Shown: positions 11,744 to 22,354 of the stretch, in pieces | Numbering within the stretch: position 1 is the first letter of the stretch | Layout: each line of letters opens with the position of its first letter | NCBI GenBank assembly: GCA_027382625.1 | Contig: JAJKFJ010022559.1 | Coordinates: 1-64,000 of the forward strand | Source of the DNA: Tetmemena sp. SeJ-2015 | Lineage: Eukaryota > Ciliophora > Spirotrichea > Sporadotrichida > Oxytrichidae | Length of the DNA: 64,000 bases | Direction of reading: 5' to 3' | The notes under the pieces: model-generated | What the model was told of the DNA's origin: nothing | What the model saw: only the letters and a program-made list of their open reading frames with translations | Databases searched by the model: none | Translations under genes and position numbers: made by a program

Positions 11744-13517
11744 ATTTGAAGTTTGGAGCATTGGAACATTGGAACATTTTGGAGTATTAGGGCGTACATT
11801 AAAAGATTAGGACTGGCCAATATTAAGAGCGCCGAGAATGTTCCAATGTTCCAATCCTGAATGTGAGGAGGAAGATAAATAAATATGTAAGTGTGAATAT
11901 TAAATTTAAAATATAAATATTCAGCTGCAGTATAAATGAGGAGTTCGCCATCGGATATACAAATAAAGAATTCATGAAGCTGAACTCTCGTACCAGCAAG
12001 GATCCGTCATCCTACCACAAGAAGCTAGCGTTTTTCCTTCATCTTGACCGAAGCTACAGCAGGGACATGATGAAAGAGACAGAGGCAGCCCTGCACGAAC
12101 AATTCAAAGACATTTCTTCGGTGGTAATTTTTGAGACCACCAAGGATAGAGAGCTCTACATGGTCATCCTGCTGAAGAGCACCTCTCTGGGCCTTAGTAA
12201 ATACTACTTCAACTCAACCAATTACAAGGGAAGGCAATTCTTGGACAAAAAGGGCATAAAGTGCGAGAGCATCAATAGAGGCAACCTTTCCTAGGCTATC
12301 AAGCTGCACGGCCCCGCCCAAGTTTTCACTGGGAGCCTATCTGAAATACTCAAAGCGCTGGAGGTTCAGTCAGAGCGCATGAGCCAGGAGAAGCTTGCGC
12401 AGGCACTTGAGGACTCAAAGCAGGCTGACCCTATGGTCCAATACGCCATTCAGCAGATTTGAGAGGGGCAGGGCCCCGAGGACTTCCAGGAGCTCTCAAT
12501 ATTAGAGGTGTGGACTGACCCTCAACGTAGCGAGTTCTTTCAGATTGATAAAGAAATTTAGAGAATCTTCAGACTGCCAGGAATGACCGGCGCGTATACC
12601 CATAACTTGTTGCTTTTGATCGAACTGCTGCTCTCTTACTTGAGGAGATAGGATGGCCCAAAAGGAGCAACCTAGACCGAGAAAATCTCAAGCAGTATAT
12701 CTACACGGGGCCTTGGAATGCGATGTATATTTATCGTGACAGGTAGAATTGATGCAAGATGAAAGGAGTATGGCTTCATGGGGGAGCCCGCGCAAGGAAA
12801 GAGGCACTCTCGTGGACTGTGAGTTTAAATCATTTTTCTCCGAGTGTCGAGGAGGTGACGATCTACCTTGTGCTCGTTAGAAAGGAGGAGGTGACAGAAC
12901 CCTTGGTTGATCTAGACGAGGTAACAGCCCAATGTTTCAAAATAAGTGGAGTTTCGCAAGAATTGAGAGTTCCTAGAAAGACAAAGGATAGACTTCAATT
13001 GTGAACATGCTCTGAGAGAAGAAGTCAAAGGCTGAGCTCAGTGTTTATCAATTAACGGACACCCTTCAAGTACATGAGGCGCCTTTATTCGAGAGGCATT
13101 CAAGGGAGGAAGTAAAGTTCGTGGAAATGTCAAAGGGTGAGATATGCCATGTAGGGCTTTCACACTGGCTGCAGATCGGATCGCAGTATTTGAAGAGAGG
13201 TGATTACGGGAGATGGACTCATCAGAGGAGTAGGATAGGGAAAGGCGATCTCGTCGCAGATACAAACATCGATGACCTAACAGAAATCAGCGTTGAGCAT
13301 TTGAGAGGAGAGATTCAAGAGTGAGACATAATTATTAGTATGTTAGTCCTATATTTATAAGAGATTAATTAAAACCTTACATATTTATTTATCTTCCTCT
13401 CACTTCAGGATTGGACATTGGAACATTTCGGCGCTTCTTAATATTGGCCAGTCTATCTTAATGTACGCCCTATACTCCAAAATGTTTCCAATGTTACCAA
13501 TGCTCCAAACTTCAAAA
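11744..13517 (+). mobile_element. 1.77-kb TIR element carrying one ORF
   Basis: Imperfect terminal inverted repeats of about 150 bp (11744-11893) and 142 bp (13376-13517). Shared landmarks are GTTTGGAGCATTGGAACATT at the outer end, GGGCGTACATT, TGGCCAATATTAAGA and GATAAATAAATATGTAAG at the inner end. The repeats contain direct repeats of CATTGGAACATT. The internal region has clearly higher GC than the surroundings and a single coding region. I do not recognise the superfamily. Confidence 0.8.
11974..13324 (+). pseudogene. Unrecognised ORF of the 1.77-kb TIR element
   Basis: The frame opens with MKLNSRTSKDPSSYHKKLAF and runs to 12762 with TAG and TAA read as glutamine, except for one in-frame TGA at 12460-12462. 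Translation continues with coding character on both sides of it (QYAIQQI, then EGQGPEDFQELSILEV). After 12762 the coding character moves to other frames: a basic/acidic stretch at 12763-13004, then KSKAELSVYQLTDTLQVHEA to HLRGEIQE and TGA at 13322. So the gene is about 450 codons long with one premature TGA and at least two frame changes. These may be mutations, read errors or small IESs. No catalytic motif recognised. Confidence 0.6.
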
Positions 13518-13760
13518 TATGATTAATTTAATTACTCCAAATTATTATAATTCTACAATGAGTGATTTTAATTTTAATTCCTTATTTCAACAATTTCCAC
13601 CTATTAGGAATAGAACTCTAAAATATCAACTGAATATAATTTCAACCACGCTATCAGTCGCTCAATTCATTTATAACGAGATTATAACTTTTGAACTACC
13701 CCCCTGATTGTGTTAGAATATGAGCAACTTAAAACAATATATTTAAGATTAGTCCAAATT

Positions 13761-14100
13761 ACATGTCTCACTCGGCTCACCAGATTTTAATTAACACTAA
13801 TATAGAAATCTCACTCGACTCACCATATTAAAATTAACTCTAATATCAAAGTCTCAATCGACTCACGGCTAAAAAATAGAGATTAATTCATCAAGATATA
13901 TTGACACTGGTAATTAAAACATAATCAAATATACCTGTCTCACTCGACTCACCATAATAAATCAAATTTCTTAATCACGACTCACTCGACTCACGATAAT
14001 CAAATCACTTAAATATACATGACTCACTCGACTCATCAACTTAATCACTAACAATTAATCATTGTGTGATCAATTAATCAAGTGTCTCACTCGACTCGCC
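13761..14100 (+). repeat. Array of 7 short interspersed repeats (GTCTCACTCGACTCAC)
   Basis: Seven copies of the core TCACTCGACTCAC, some with one or two changes, start near 13764, 13809, 13851, 13937, 13980, 14021 and 14083. AT-rich spacers of roughly 25-70 bases separate them. Spacers are unequal and not unique protospacer-like units. The array lies directly upstream of the transposase remnant and could be subterminal protein-binding repeats of that element. Confidence 0.75.
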
Positions 14101-14280
14101 AAGTTTTAATCAAAAGCAAGTATCAAATAGAGATGAAAAACACAGATTAGAAATATCATTTTGAGATCCAAATTAGATTCAAATATTTATAAAATGAGAT
14201 ATCGATTTACCTCAAACGACATTGAAGCTCCAGTTTACTTCAGCTACAAACAAATATCATAGCTAACAGGGATAGGAGGA

Positions 14281-15155
14281 TCGCTGAGTTAAAAAAGGTT
14301 TGCACTAGACAGAAAATATCGCAACCGAGAGCGGCTGCTTATCCACGGATACTTGGAAGTTTCATCATATCTAGTGAAAACTCTCAAGCTCTTGGAAGAT
14401 AGACTACTTTAAGCTGAGCGGTTCTGTATTATTGGTTCATCGACGTTATTCAGAATTCAAGCTCTCTCCGTATCGACTTCGCAGGATCGTATTTCTTTTC
14501 GACATGGAACAAGAGAAAGCGGATGTTGCTTAAAAATTTCAAGATAACACGTTTCAGGAGAAGGCATAGTCCACTTGAGCTAGGAGATTGTTTAGTATTT
14601 AATACTTCATGAGGCGGGATATCTTGTTTGTGGATGAGTATAGTTTTAGATTATCTACGGGCTTTGAGTAGAGTAACAGTTAACAGAATCAGATATCTGT
14701 GTGAGGACAAGTAACAATATCAGTAGCTTTGCGATTAGTTGCGGATTCGCCGATCAAAAGGGCTTGGATTATTTTATAATTCATAAAGGTCAATAGATAC
14801 AGACAAGTTCCTCGACTTTGTACTAGAAGCAAGAGAAATCTTTAAGGGAAGAGAAGCGACTATTGTGCTAGATAACCTCCGAGTTCATTATAGCAAGCGA
14901 GTAGTAAGCTTGTGTAAGGAACTCAAGATTAAGATGATTTTTACTCCTCCTAACTCACCACAATACAATCCAATCGAAAATTACTTCTCCCAACTTAAGA
15001 ACTAATATAAACGTTTGAAGTTTAGATATTCTCTACAAAATGAGATAATCAATCCTTAGCAACTAATCAAGGATGCATTTGCAAATATCAAAGACGAGAC
15101 TGTTAGAAAGTTGTGTGTGAATAAAATTAGGAAGATTGGCTTAAGTTATTAATGA
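14281..15155 (+). pseudogene. Tc1/mariner-type (DD34E) transposase, decayed
   Basis: DDE transposase that would cut and join element ends in the nucleus. The catalytic motifs are visible: the first Asp in ILFVDEYSFRLS (Asp at 14633), the second in TIVLDNLRVHYSK (Asp at 14871) and the Glu in TPPNSPQYNPIENYF (Glu at 14976). That leaves 34 residues between second Asp and Glu, as in Tc1 elements. TAA and TAG codons are read as Gln (SQLKNQYKRL, NPQQLIKDAF). The frame changes at about 14703 and 14790 and the N-terminal helix-turn-helix region is scattered over frames, so the copy looks inactive or poorly read. The gene ends with TGA at 15153. The TBE and Tec elements of ciliates belong to the same superfamily. 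Confidence 0.8.
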
Positions 15156-16027
15156 ATGTTAATTCATATGTTAAATCTCATCTTTGAAAGATTTTAGGAG
15201 ATTCCTATAGATAGTTTTCATCTCTGCTTCCAATTGCCATTCTCTATCACAACTTGGTTCAGCCATTGCACTTACTAGCCTGAAGGAGCTCCACTCGAGT
15301 CCTTCTGAAACTTCTTTGAGCAGTTGTTGGAATGGAGGGGTTTAGGCTTATGGTCTCTTGCACTGAAGATCTTTGGGGACTTGCTTCATTCAATTGGAGA
15401 GTCCTTCCATTCTTCTCTAAAATAATTATTGTAAATATTAGTTTGCTATAGTCTTACTGGAGATGAAGGGATGGCTTGTCTACTATGAGAGCCACTCATC
15501 CGAGATGAGCAAGTAGTCTCCCTTTACTGATCCATCTGATGCAACGTTTCTTTTTTATTGAGTGGTCTAAACTACATGAGCTAGGTACTCTGGCTGGAGG
15601 GTGTTGACCATGTTGAAGAAGTACTGGCGGTCGATCGGCTTGTGCTTTTCATCCATATTTGGAAAGAACTAGAGAAGCTCTCCATCATCCTTGATCCCTT
15701 TGAAGATCGCTCTGACAGAGAGCTCCTCATACTTTGGCACCTTTGTCATTTTGACGTCGCTCATCTTCAACAGCAACCTCTTTTCACCCTTGAGGATCTG
15801 CCTGAGGTAGTCTCGATTGACTCCCTCGATTGGCGGCATGTAGTAGCCCACTAAAAATGTTTAACTAAAATTAATCTCTTACATATTTCTGTGAAGTATT
15901 GGTAGAGGTCATGCTTAGATCTGAACCTGCCGACCAAGTCTTGAGCACCTACCCTCACCAAAGTCTCGTCCAGCTATCCCTCTTCTGATTGCTCAAACTG
16001 TGTCCACGTTCTTTTTTGGAAGTTCAT
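14955..16027 (-). CDS. Spliced ciliate gene of unknown function, convergent with the transposase
   Basis: Starts at an ATG at 16027 (MNFQKRTWTQFEQSEEGQL) and has a 32-nt intron at 15851-15882. Splicing joins YQYFTEI to LGYYMPPIEGVNRDYL in frame. The frame then runs with many TAA/TAG glutamines (HVVQTTQQKRN, EWLSQQTSH) to a TAA at 15171 after LLKSFKDEI. If TAA is always Gln it runs on to TGA at 14955, where it would lie antisense to the transposase catalytic region. I think the true end is nearer 15171, but the code leaves this open. No known domain recognised. Position next to the transposase suggests it may be an accessory gene of the same element. Confidence 0.65.
15851..15882 (-). other. 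32-nt spliceosomal intron
   Basis: On the minus strand it begins GTAAGAG and ends TTTTTAG. Removal joins codons for FTEI and LGYYMPP without a frame change. This shows the neighbouring gene has ordinary eukaryotic splicing signals. Confidence 0.75.
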
Positions 16028-16164
16028 CTTGATGTTGGGAAATCGGTTCCTGAGAAAGAGAAGAATTATTATTGATTAGGAAATTATATAGTTAAAGTAT
16101 ATGAGTGAGTGGGAATCACATCCCTGCTATAATAACTCAAACTAAGCGAATAAAAACTTAGAAT

Positions 16165-16285
16165 GCTATCACAAAAAATCACATGTGATTTTTCTGATCT
16201 GGCTCTAAATCGCTCTCCTTCATGCTGTTTTTGTGATTTTTCTGATCTGAAATGTGATTCTTCTGATGTGATTTCTGATCACGTT
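16165..16285. repeat. Short repeats of TGTGATTTTTCTGATCTG
   Basis: Four variants of TGTGATT(TTT)CTGAT(C/G)TG within 120 bases, ending in TGATCACG. They lie between the convergent gene and the helicase remnant and could mark an element end. Confidence 0.55.
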
Positions 16286-16403
16286 ATGAGTGAATCTCGC
16301 TGCTGTTATTGGATAGTGAAGTGCTTGTGAGAGTTGAGTGATGCTGATTAAGTAAACTTATTAAATAGTGTTATTAATATTAAATTATTTACCACACGTG
16401 GAG

Positions 16404-19024
16404 ATGAAGCCTAGCAATGAGAGCTGGGATGATTATGCGCAGTCATCAGAGTTTGATCAGAGCGAGAGTGATGTCGACGACAGCTCTTTTGTCAACTCAA
16501 GAAAGTTATCGACATCTGATTCAAGAAAGTGAGATGTTAAGATGAGAGAGAAGCTAGGTAAGATTTAATTGATAACTTGTAACAGAAGTGAAGTTCCAGA
16601 GAGAGATCGGACTCAATACTGAGGCGCAAGAGCAGATAAAGCGCATTACCAAAAACTTCAGCTCACATACAAGGAAGTTATGAAACACTAGTCTCTCTTG
16701 AGAATCCCACTATGTCAGTACGAGCCAGAGGAAATCTAAGACTATATAAGAGTTACCAGGTAAAAACTCGGCCGTCGATCCAACTAAGTAAAGGTAAACA
16801 AGTAAGAGAAAGATGAGTTGCTCGACTTCTTGGATGATCTTTACCAGGAAGAGCAAAAATAAAAAGAAAGTATATCTATTGAAAAGAATGAAGAAAAAAC
16901 ACAGATAGTAATGAATATGATGCAGTGTACTCCAAAGCTAAAGTTTCTTGGTTCATCCTGGAGAACTTCAGTACGCTTGACAAAAATACAAAAATTCTCA
17001 TTTAAAGGAAGATAATCCAATCTTACGAACAAGATCCAGCAATGTTTGCGGCTTGCTAGGAATAACAACTTAAAATTTAATAAGAGGAATTCAACTAATT
17101 ATTTAAGAGTCGAGATGTAGAGAAGATCAAATCCTTGATCAAGACCTTTTCCACTGATCAAGTTTTAAAATACACTTCAATGCTTGCGACGCTCTTCCCA
17201 ATCTCGAGCGTGAAGGTTGAACGCTTCACGAGACTCTTTATCCTCACCTTAACAGACTGAGCTCACGCCTCACTGTGTTGCCCGAGAATGAAGGATCTTT
17301 GAAGGCGATGGTACTTTCCATCTTTAGATACCTTAAGGAGAAGAAAATTCCTCTTTCCCATTAATTGATCGGAGTCCTGGTCCAGCATCATCCTACAATC
17401 ATAAGAAACTTTAGGTTCGATGAAGCTAATCTGCCTTCTTTTATACAGCACTTGCTAAGTATTGGACTATCCAAGAAGGAGGCTTCAATCATTGCAGATA
17501 GCCCAGCAAACTTTCTCTGGTCCAGGAGCTGGATCAAGTCTTGCTTATTAAGGACAATGAAATAAGAGAGAAGATTATTTCTCTGTTTGCAAAATGCAAG
17601 ATAATTCAAGATCCAAATTAGATAGTTCAAGAATGCGTAAACCTTTTCTATTAAATGGATAGTCTTTTCAATTTGCTGTTGGATAAGCAATAGATAACCC
17701 TCCCTCTTGAGCGACTCCTCGTAGTTCTATAACAAATGGTGCCGATGGAGTCAATCCTCTAAATGGATGACTCGATGTGGCTTCAGGAAATCACAAAGTA
17801 ACAATCAAATAATCAAGCCAGATTAAGAATCACTAAAGTACAGACTAAATTGAACACGTTATGCACTAAATGATACTCAAATACAAGTGCGAAGAGAAAG
17901 TTTCCGTGCGAAAGATGGAGGAGATTTCTCAAAGACTAGAAGAAATCTGCATGGAATACAAGCACAATAAATATCAAGCGATAGTCGCCGCTTGTCTATT
18001 ATCTTTTGAGAAAAGTCTCATCTAATGTAATATGCCAACTGCCTCTGGGAAGACATGGATAATTGGTTTGATCTCGGAGTTTTGGAGATCTTAGGAGAGC
18101 AAGTACTCTTATCGTTACCAAATATTTTTGAAGTTGCAACTCACGCTTTTTGTAGCCTTTGGATTAAGTGACGTTGACCATACAATCTTTGAGGAGTTCT
18201 TATGACGATGAAGCTCATTACGAAATTGATCATAGACGAGTCGTCGACCAATATTAACAAACCTTTCAGATAGTCACAACAAGATTGGGGACATCGGGAT
18301 CTCAGCACACGAAGATTATTTGTTATAATGCTACTTGCGCCAGGTTTGTAACTATTGCTAAGCGTATGATGGGATTCCAGAAGTTGATGCCTCTCTAGAG
18401 TAGAGATAGAAATACTTTTCAGGCGTCAGACTGACCTGGAGTGGTAGGTGACTCTTCTCTAATGCAAGAGAGCGTGTACTGGTTAGACAAATTAGTTGAC
18501 AAGCTTGGGAATGGTACCTCGAGTTCTATTCGCTGATAGTAGCGAGATTGAGAAGATAGAAAGTGCAGCTCTGAAGCCAGGTATAAAGAATATCAGAGTA
18601 GGGATAATACTGTCCACTCTAGATGAGATCTAATAATGGAGCGATGGCGTCCTGATTTTGGCTACAACACAAAGTTCCGGCAGGATGCCAAAGTCTTCAT
18701 AGCATGCAATGTGGAGAGCGAGAGCCAGTACTTGCAGATGAGAGGGAGGAGCAGCCGTTCAAGAGGCTTGCTCCAATCTGTTTACCTGCCGATCTCCAAG
18801 CAGTCTAAGATGTAAATAATTCAAGGAATGCAGAAGCTGACTATCGAGCAGATGCTTGACTTGGAGCAGATCATGCAGATTGTGTATAGGAAGAAAAATA
18901 CGAAGACATTAATCGAAGCTATATCTCAGGCTATTTAAGAAGGAGACCAGATCAGATCTTTGAAAGACTTAAAGGATCAGATGGTGGAGAAGGACCACAA
19001 CAATCTAATGAGGAGACTTTACTG
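16404..19024 (+). pseudogene. SF2 (DEAH) helicase-like gene, broken into several frames
   Basis: ATP-dependent nucleic-acid or protein translocase of helicase superfamily 2. In order: N-terminal acidic segment MKPSNESWDDYAQSSEFDQS (16404); Walker A (motif I) MPTASGKTWIIG from 18032; Walker B (motif II) YDDEAHYEI with DEAH at 18207-18218; an SAT-like CYNATCARF near 18330; motif V-like GVLILATTQSSGR near 18655; motif VI YLQMRGRSSRSRG near 18735. The C-terminus is clean from 18690 to TGA at 19024, with Gln-coded TAA. Motifs I, II, V and VI are not in one frame, so frameshifts or small IESs intervene. The Q-x-x-GRS-x-R-x-G pattern also resembles SecA-like ATPases. Same strand as the transposase. 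Confidence 0.7.
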
Positions 19025-19290
19025 AACAAGTATTAAATACTCAAATCTCGAGCTCTGGACAAGAGTACAATGAAATTATATATGCCCCTTAATGTAAATT
19101 AAATTTCTCAAAAAATTCACTAAATAAAAAAAAGGAACTCATTCACTTTAGTTCAAAACTCAGTATAATGTTTTTCCTAAGTTTAAATATTTATCTCTAG
19201 ATTTATTTAGAATAAATCTTTAATTTTATTTGCAATCAATCTATTCTTCCATAAACATTATAAATATTGATTATTAATCAGATAAATATT

Positions 19291-22200
19291 ATTGTGCAAA
19301 TCAAACAAATGGTCAATTATTAAAATAAATACTCCGAAAAATTGGTAAAGTCTCCAATATTCAAGAAAATATTGTTTCTTGTTAGTTATTACAATCTAAC
19401 ATTATTATTTAGTTACTCATAGAAATACATCAATTGCCAGGAGCTAAAAATACGTTCATGCACACAATCGTTGTCTAAGCGAACGGAATATAGTGTATTA
19501 CAACATCCGCCCGCATTGTCGGCCTCAAAAATATATCAAGCTCTCAAATGGTTTGATACAAAGAGATTGAAGCCCTTCAATTTACACTTAAATATCAGAG
19601 CTGAACCACCACGAACTGATAAACAAAGACCTCCATCAATTTAGAGCCGAGATAAAGACCCATATTTGCTCATTTCAATGATCCATACGTTATTAGGCCT
19701 CACCTCATCTAGACTGGAGGACACAAAAAGAAAATGAATCAGCATTAGGACGAGGCTAGCAGTCTGCCATTCTTGAGTTCTCAAGGCCCATAGGAAAGCG
19801 AGCTACTCGGCATCGATACTTAACCAATCCATCAAATGCTTCATCAATATCGCTTTCACTTGATCACATTTCCATATCAAGCGTACAAATCAAGTCAGGA
19901 AGGCTCATCGCAGTTTAATAGCGCCCAACATGTTCCACGAATTGCTTGAAAATTCATTCTTTCTTAATCTCTTTTTGTATATTATTTTTAGGGTAGGCAG
20001 CAGTGATCCATCGAAGATGATTTTCTTTGCCAGGTATCTCATAGCGCAGAGACACAGACACGATGGCAAAGTGCAATCCTGAACCATTCAATGGAAGCTT
20101 TCCCAAAGCAAGCTTGCAAATCCAATCAAATTATGAGGAGACTTATAGAACTCAACTTTCCGATAATGAGATTAGTCGAGGTAGTCTGAACTCTTGTACC
20201 ATCAATTATGAATTGTAGAGTCAAAAGATTCCATCAAAGGTGCAGGAAATCTTATCATGCTTTCTCCTCGTAATCCACGAAATCATGACCTTATCAACTC
20301 AAATTCATATGGCAAAATCAGCAGTTGAGCTAAGATCACCAATTTAGGATACCTCAATCCTTTACAAATGATAAGCAAATAAGTTCAGGGAGAATAGATC
20401 GCTTACAAATTTTCATGGTAGCAGGTCTGAGAAAGTAATTCGCAAGCTTCAGTGATCAGTCATGCGCTATGCCACTAAATCAGTGTGCATGTTTTATTAA
20501 ATAATATTATTAATTCTTAAAAATTTATCGCATATAACGTCCTTCAGCTTTAAAATATTATTATCATTATCGAGCTCTCTCACTCCTTGTTTAATCTCAA
20601 TAATTAAAACAGTCTAAGTTTTTAAATGTCTTTTAAAATGAAGATGACCCTCTCTCTTGATCATCAGTTCTAGGTATCGTTGACCCTCGCTTTGTAGAAT
20701 CCGCCTTCTACTCGTTGTAAACGACTACCCAAGAGAATGAATATTGTCCAAAGATAATGTCATGATTTCGTGGATTACGAGGAGAAAGGATGATAGAAAG
20801 TACCCAGTAAAGTTTAGAGAGATCATTATGGATACGAATAGAGTTGAGTCGATTAAAGATAGATACAGAGGAGTCAATAGGGCATCAAAACGCTTATAAA
20901 ATATTCATTCTCTTGGGTAGTCGTTTACAACGAGTAGAAGGCGGATTCTACAAAGCGAGGGTCAACGATACCAGAACTGATGATCAAAAGAGAGGGTCAT
21001 CTTCATTTTAAAAGACATTTAAAAACTAAGACTGTTTTAATTATTGAGATTAAACAAGGAGTGAGAGAGCTCGATAATGATAATAATATTTTAAAGCTGA
21101 AGGACGTTATATGCGATAAATTTTTAAGAATTAATAATATTATTTAATAAAACATGCACACAGATTTAGTGGCATAGCGCATGACTGATCACTGAAGCTT
21201 GCGAATTACTTTCTCAGACCTGCTACCATGAAAATTTGTAAGCGATCTATTCTCCCTGAACTTATTTGCTTATCATTTGTAAAGGATTGAGGTATCCTAA
21301 ATTGGTGATCTTAGCTCAACTGCGGATTTTGCCATATGAAATTTGAGTTGATAAGGTCATGATTTCGTGGATTACGAGGAGAAAGCATGATAAGATTTCC
21401 TGCACCTTTGATGGAATCTTTTGACTCTACAATTCATAATTGATGGTACAAGAGTTCAGACTACCTCGACTAATCTCATTATCGGAAAGTTGAGTTCTAT
21501 AAGTCTCCTCATAATTTGATTGGATTTGCAAGCTTGCTTTGGGAAAGCTTCCATTGAATGGTTCAGGATTGCACTTTGCCATCGTGTCTGTGTCTCTGCG
21601 CTATGAGATACCTGGCAAAGAAAATCATCTTCGATGGATCACTGCTGCCTACCCTAAAAATAATATACAAAAAGAGATTAAGAAAGAATGAATTTTCAAG
21701 CAATTCGTGGAACATGTTGGGCGCTATTAAACTGCGATGAGCCTTCCTGACTTGATTTGTACGCTTGATATGGAAATGTGATCAAGTGAAAGCGATATTG
21801 ATGAAGCATTTGATGGATTGGTTAAGTATCGATGCCGAGTAGCTCGCTTTCCTATGGGCCTTGAGAACTCAAGAATGGCAGACTGCTAGCCTCGTCCTAA
21901 TGCTGATTCATTTTCTTTTTGTGTCCTCCAGTCTAGATGAGGTGAGGCCTAATAACGCATGGATCATTGAAATGAGCAAATATGGGTCTTTATCTCTGCT
22001 CTAAATTGATGGAGGTCTTTGTTTATCAGTTCGTGGTGGTTCAGCTCTGATATTTAAGTGTAAATTGAAGGGGTTCAATCTCTTTGTATCAAACCATTTG
22101 AGAGCTTGATATATTTTTGAGGCCGACAATGCGGGCGGATGTTGTAATACACTATATTCCGTTCGCTTAGACAACGATTGTGTGCATGAACGTATTTTTA

Positions 22201-22354
22201 GCTCCTGGCAATTGATGTATTTCTATGAGTAACTAAATAATAATGTTAGATTGTAATAACTAACAAGAAACAATATTTTCTTGAATATTGGAGACTTTAC
22301 CAATTTTTCGGAGTATTTATTTTAATAATTGACCATTTGTTTGATTTGCACAAT
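19291..22354. repeat. Large palindrome 2: 1455-bp arms, 154-bp spacer
   Basis: Bases 19291-20745 are the reverse complement of 20900-22354 (paired positions sum to 41645) with only a few differences, such as one inserted base near 20671 and substitutions near 20485 and 20325. Identical short frames appear on both arms (19905-20087 minus and 21558-21740 plus). Frames with coding flavour exist (for example 21779-21940, SSESDIDEAFDGLVKYRC, with TAG as Gln) but in-frame TGAs interrupt them. I cannot name a product. Confidence 0.9.
20746..20899 (+). other. Unique spacer of palindrome 2, with a partial copy of an arm segment
   Basis: The spacer contains CATGATTTCGTGGATTACGAGGAGAAAG, also present in each arm (near 20258-20286 inverted, 21358-21385 direct). 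A frame from 20761, MISWITRRKDDRKYPVKFRE, runs through the spacer into the right arm with TAA and TAG as Gln and ends at TGA near 20976. The spacer is therefore not random filler; it looks like a diverged second copy of an internal arm segment. Confidence 0.6.

Noticed and set aside
13761..14100. CRISPR array
   Set aside because: Repeats are short, variable and unevenly spaced, spacers are AT-rich filler, there are no cas genes, and the context is eukaryotic.
14281..15155. TBE element of Oxytricha
   Set aside because: Same transposase superfamily, but no G4T4/C4A4 ends and no recognisable zinc-finger/kinase or 57-kDa partner.
19905..21740. Two copies of a real 60-residue gene on the palindrome arms
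   Set aside because: The frame is short and ends in TGA; neighbouring frames look equally coding. Duplication of the arm explains the identity.
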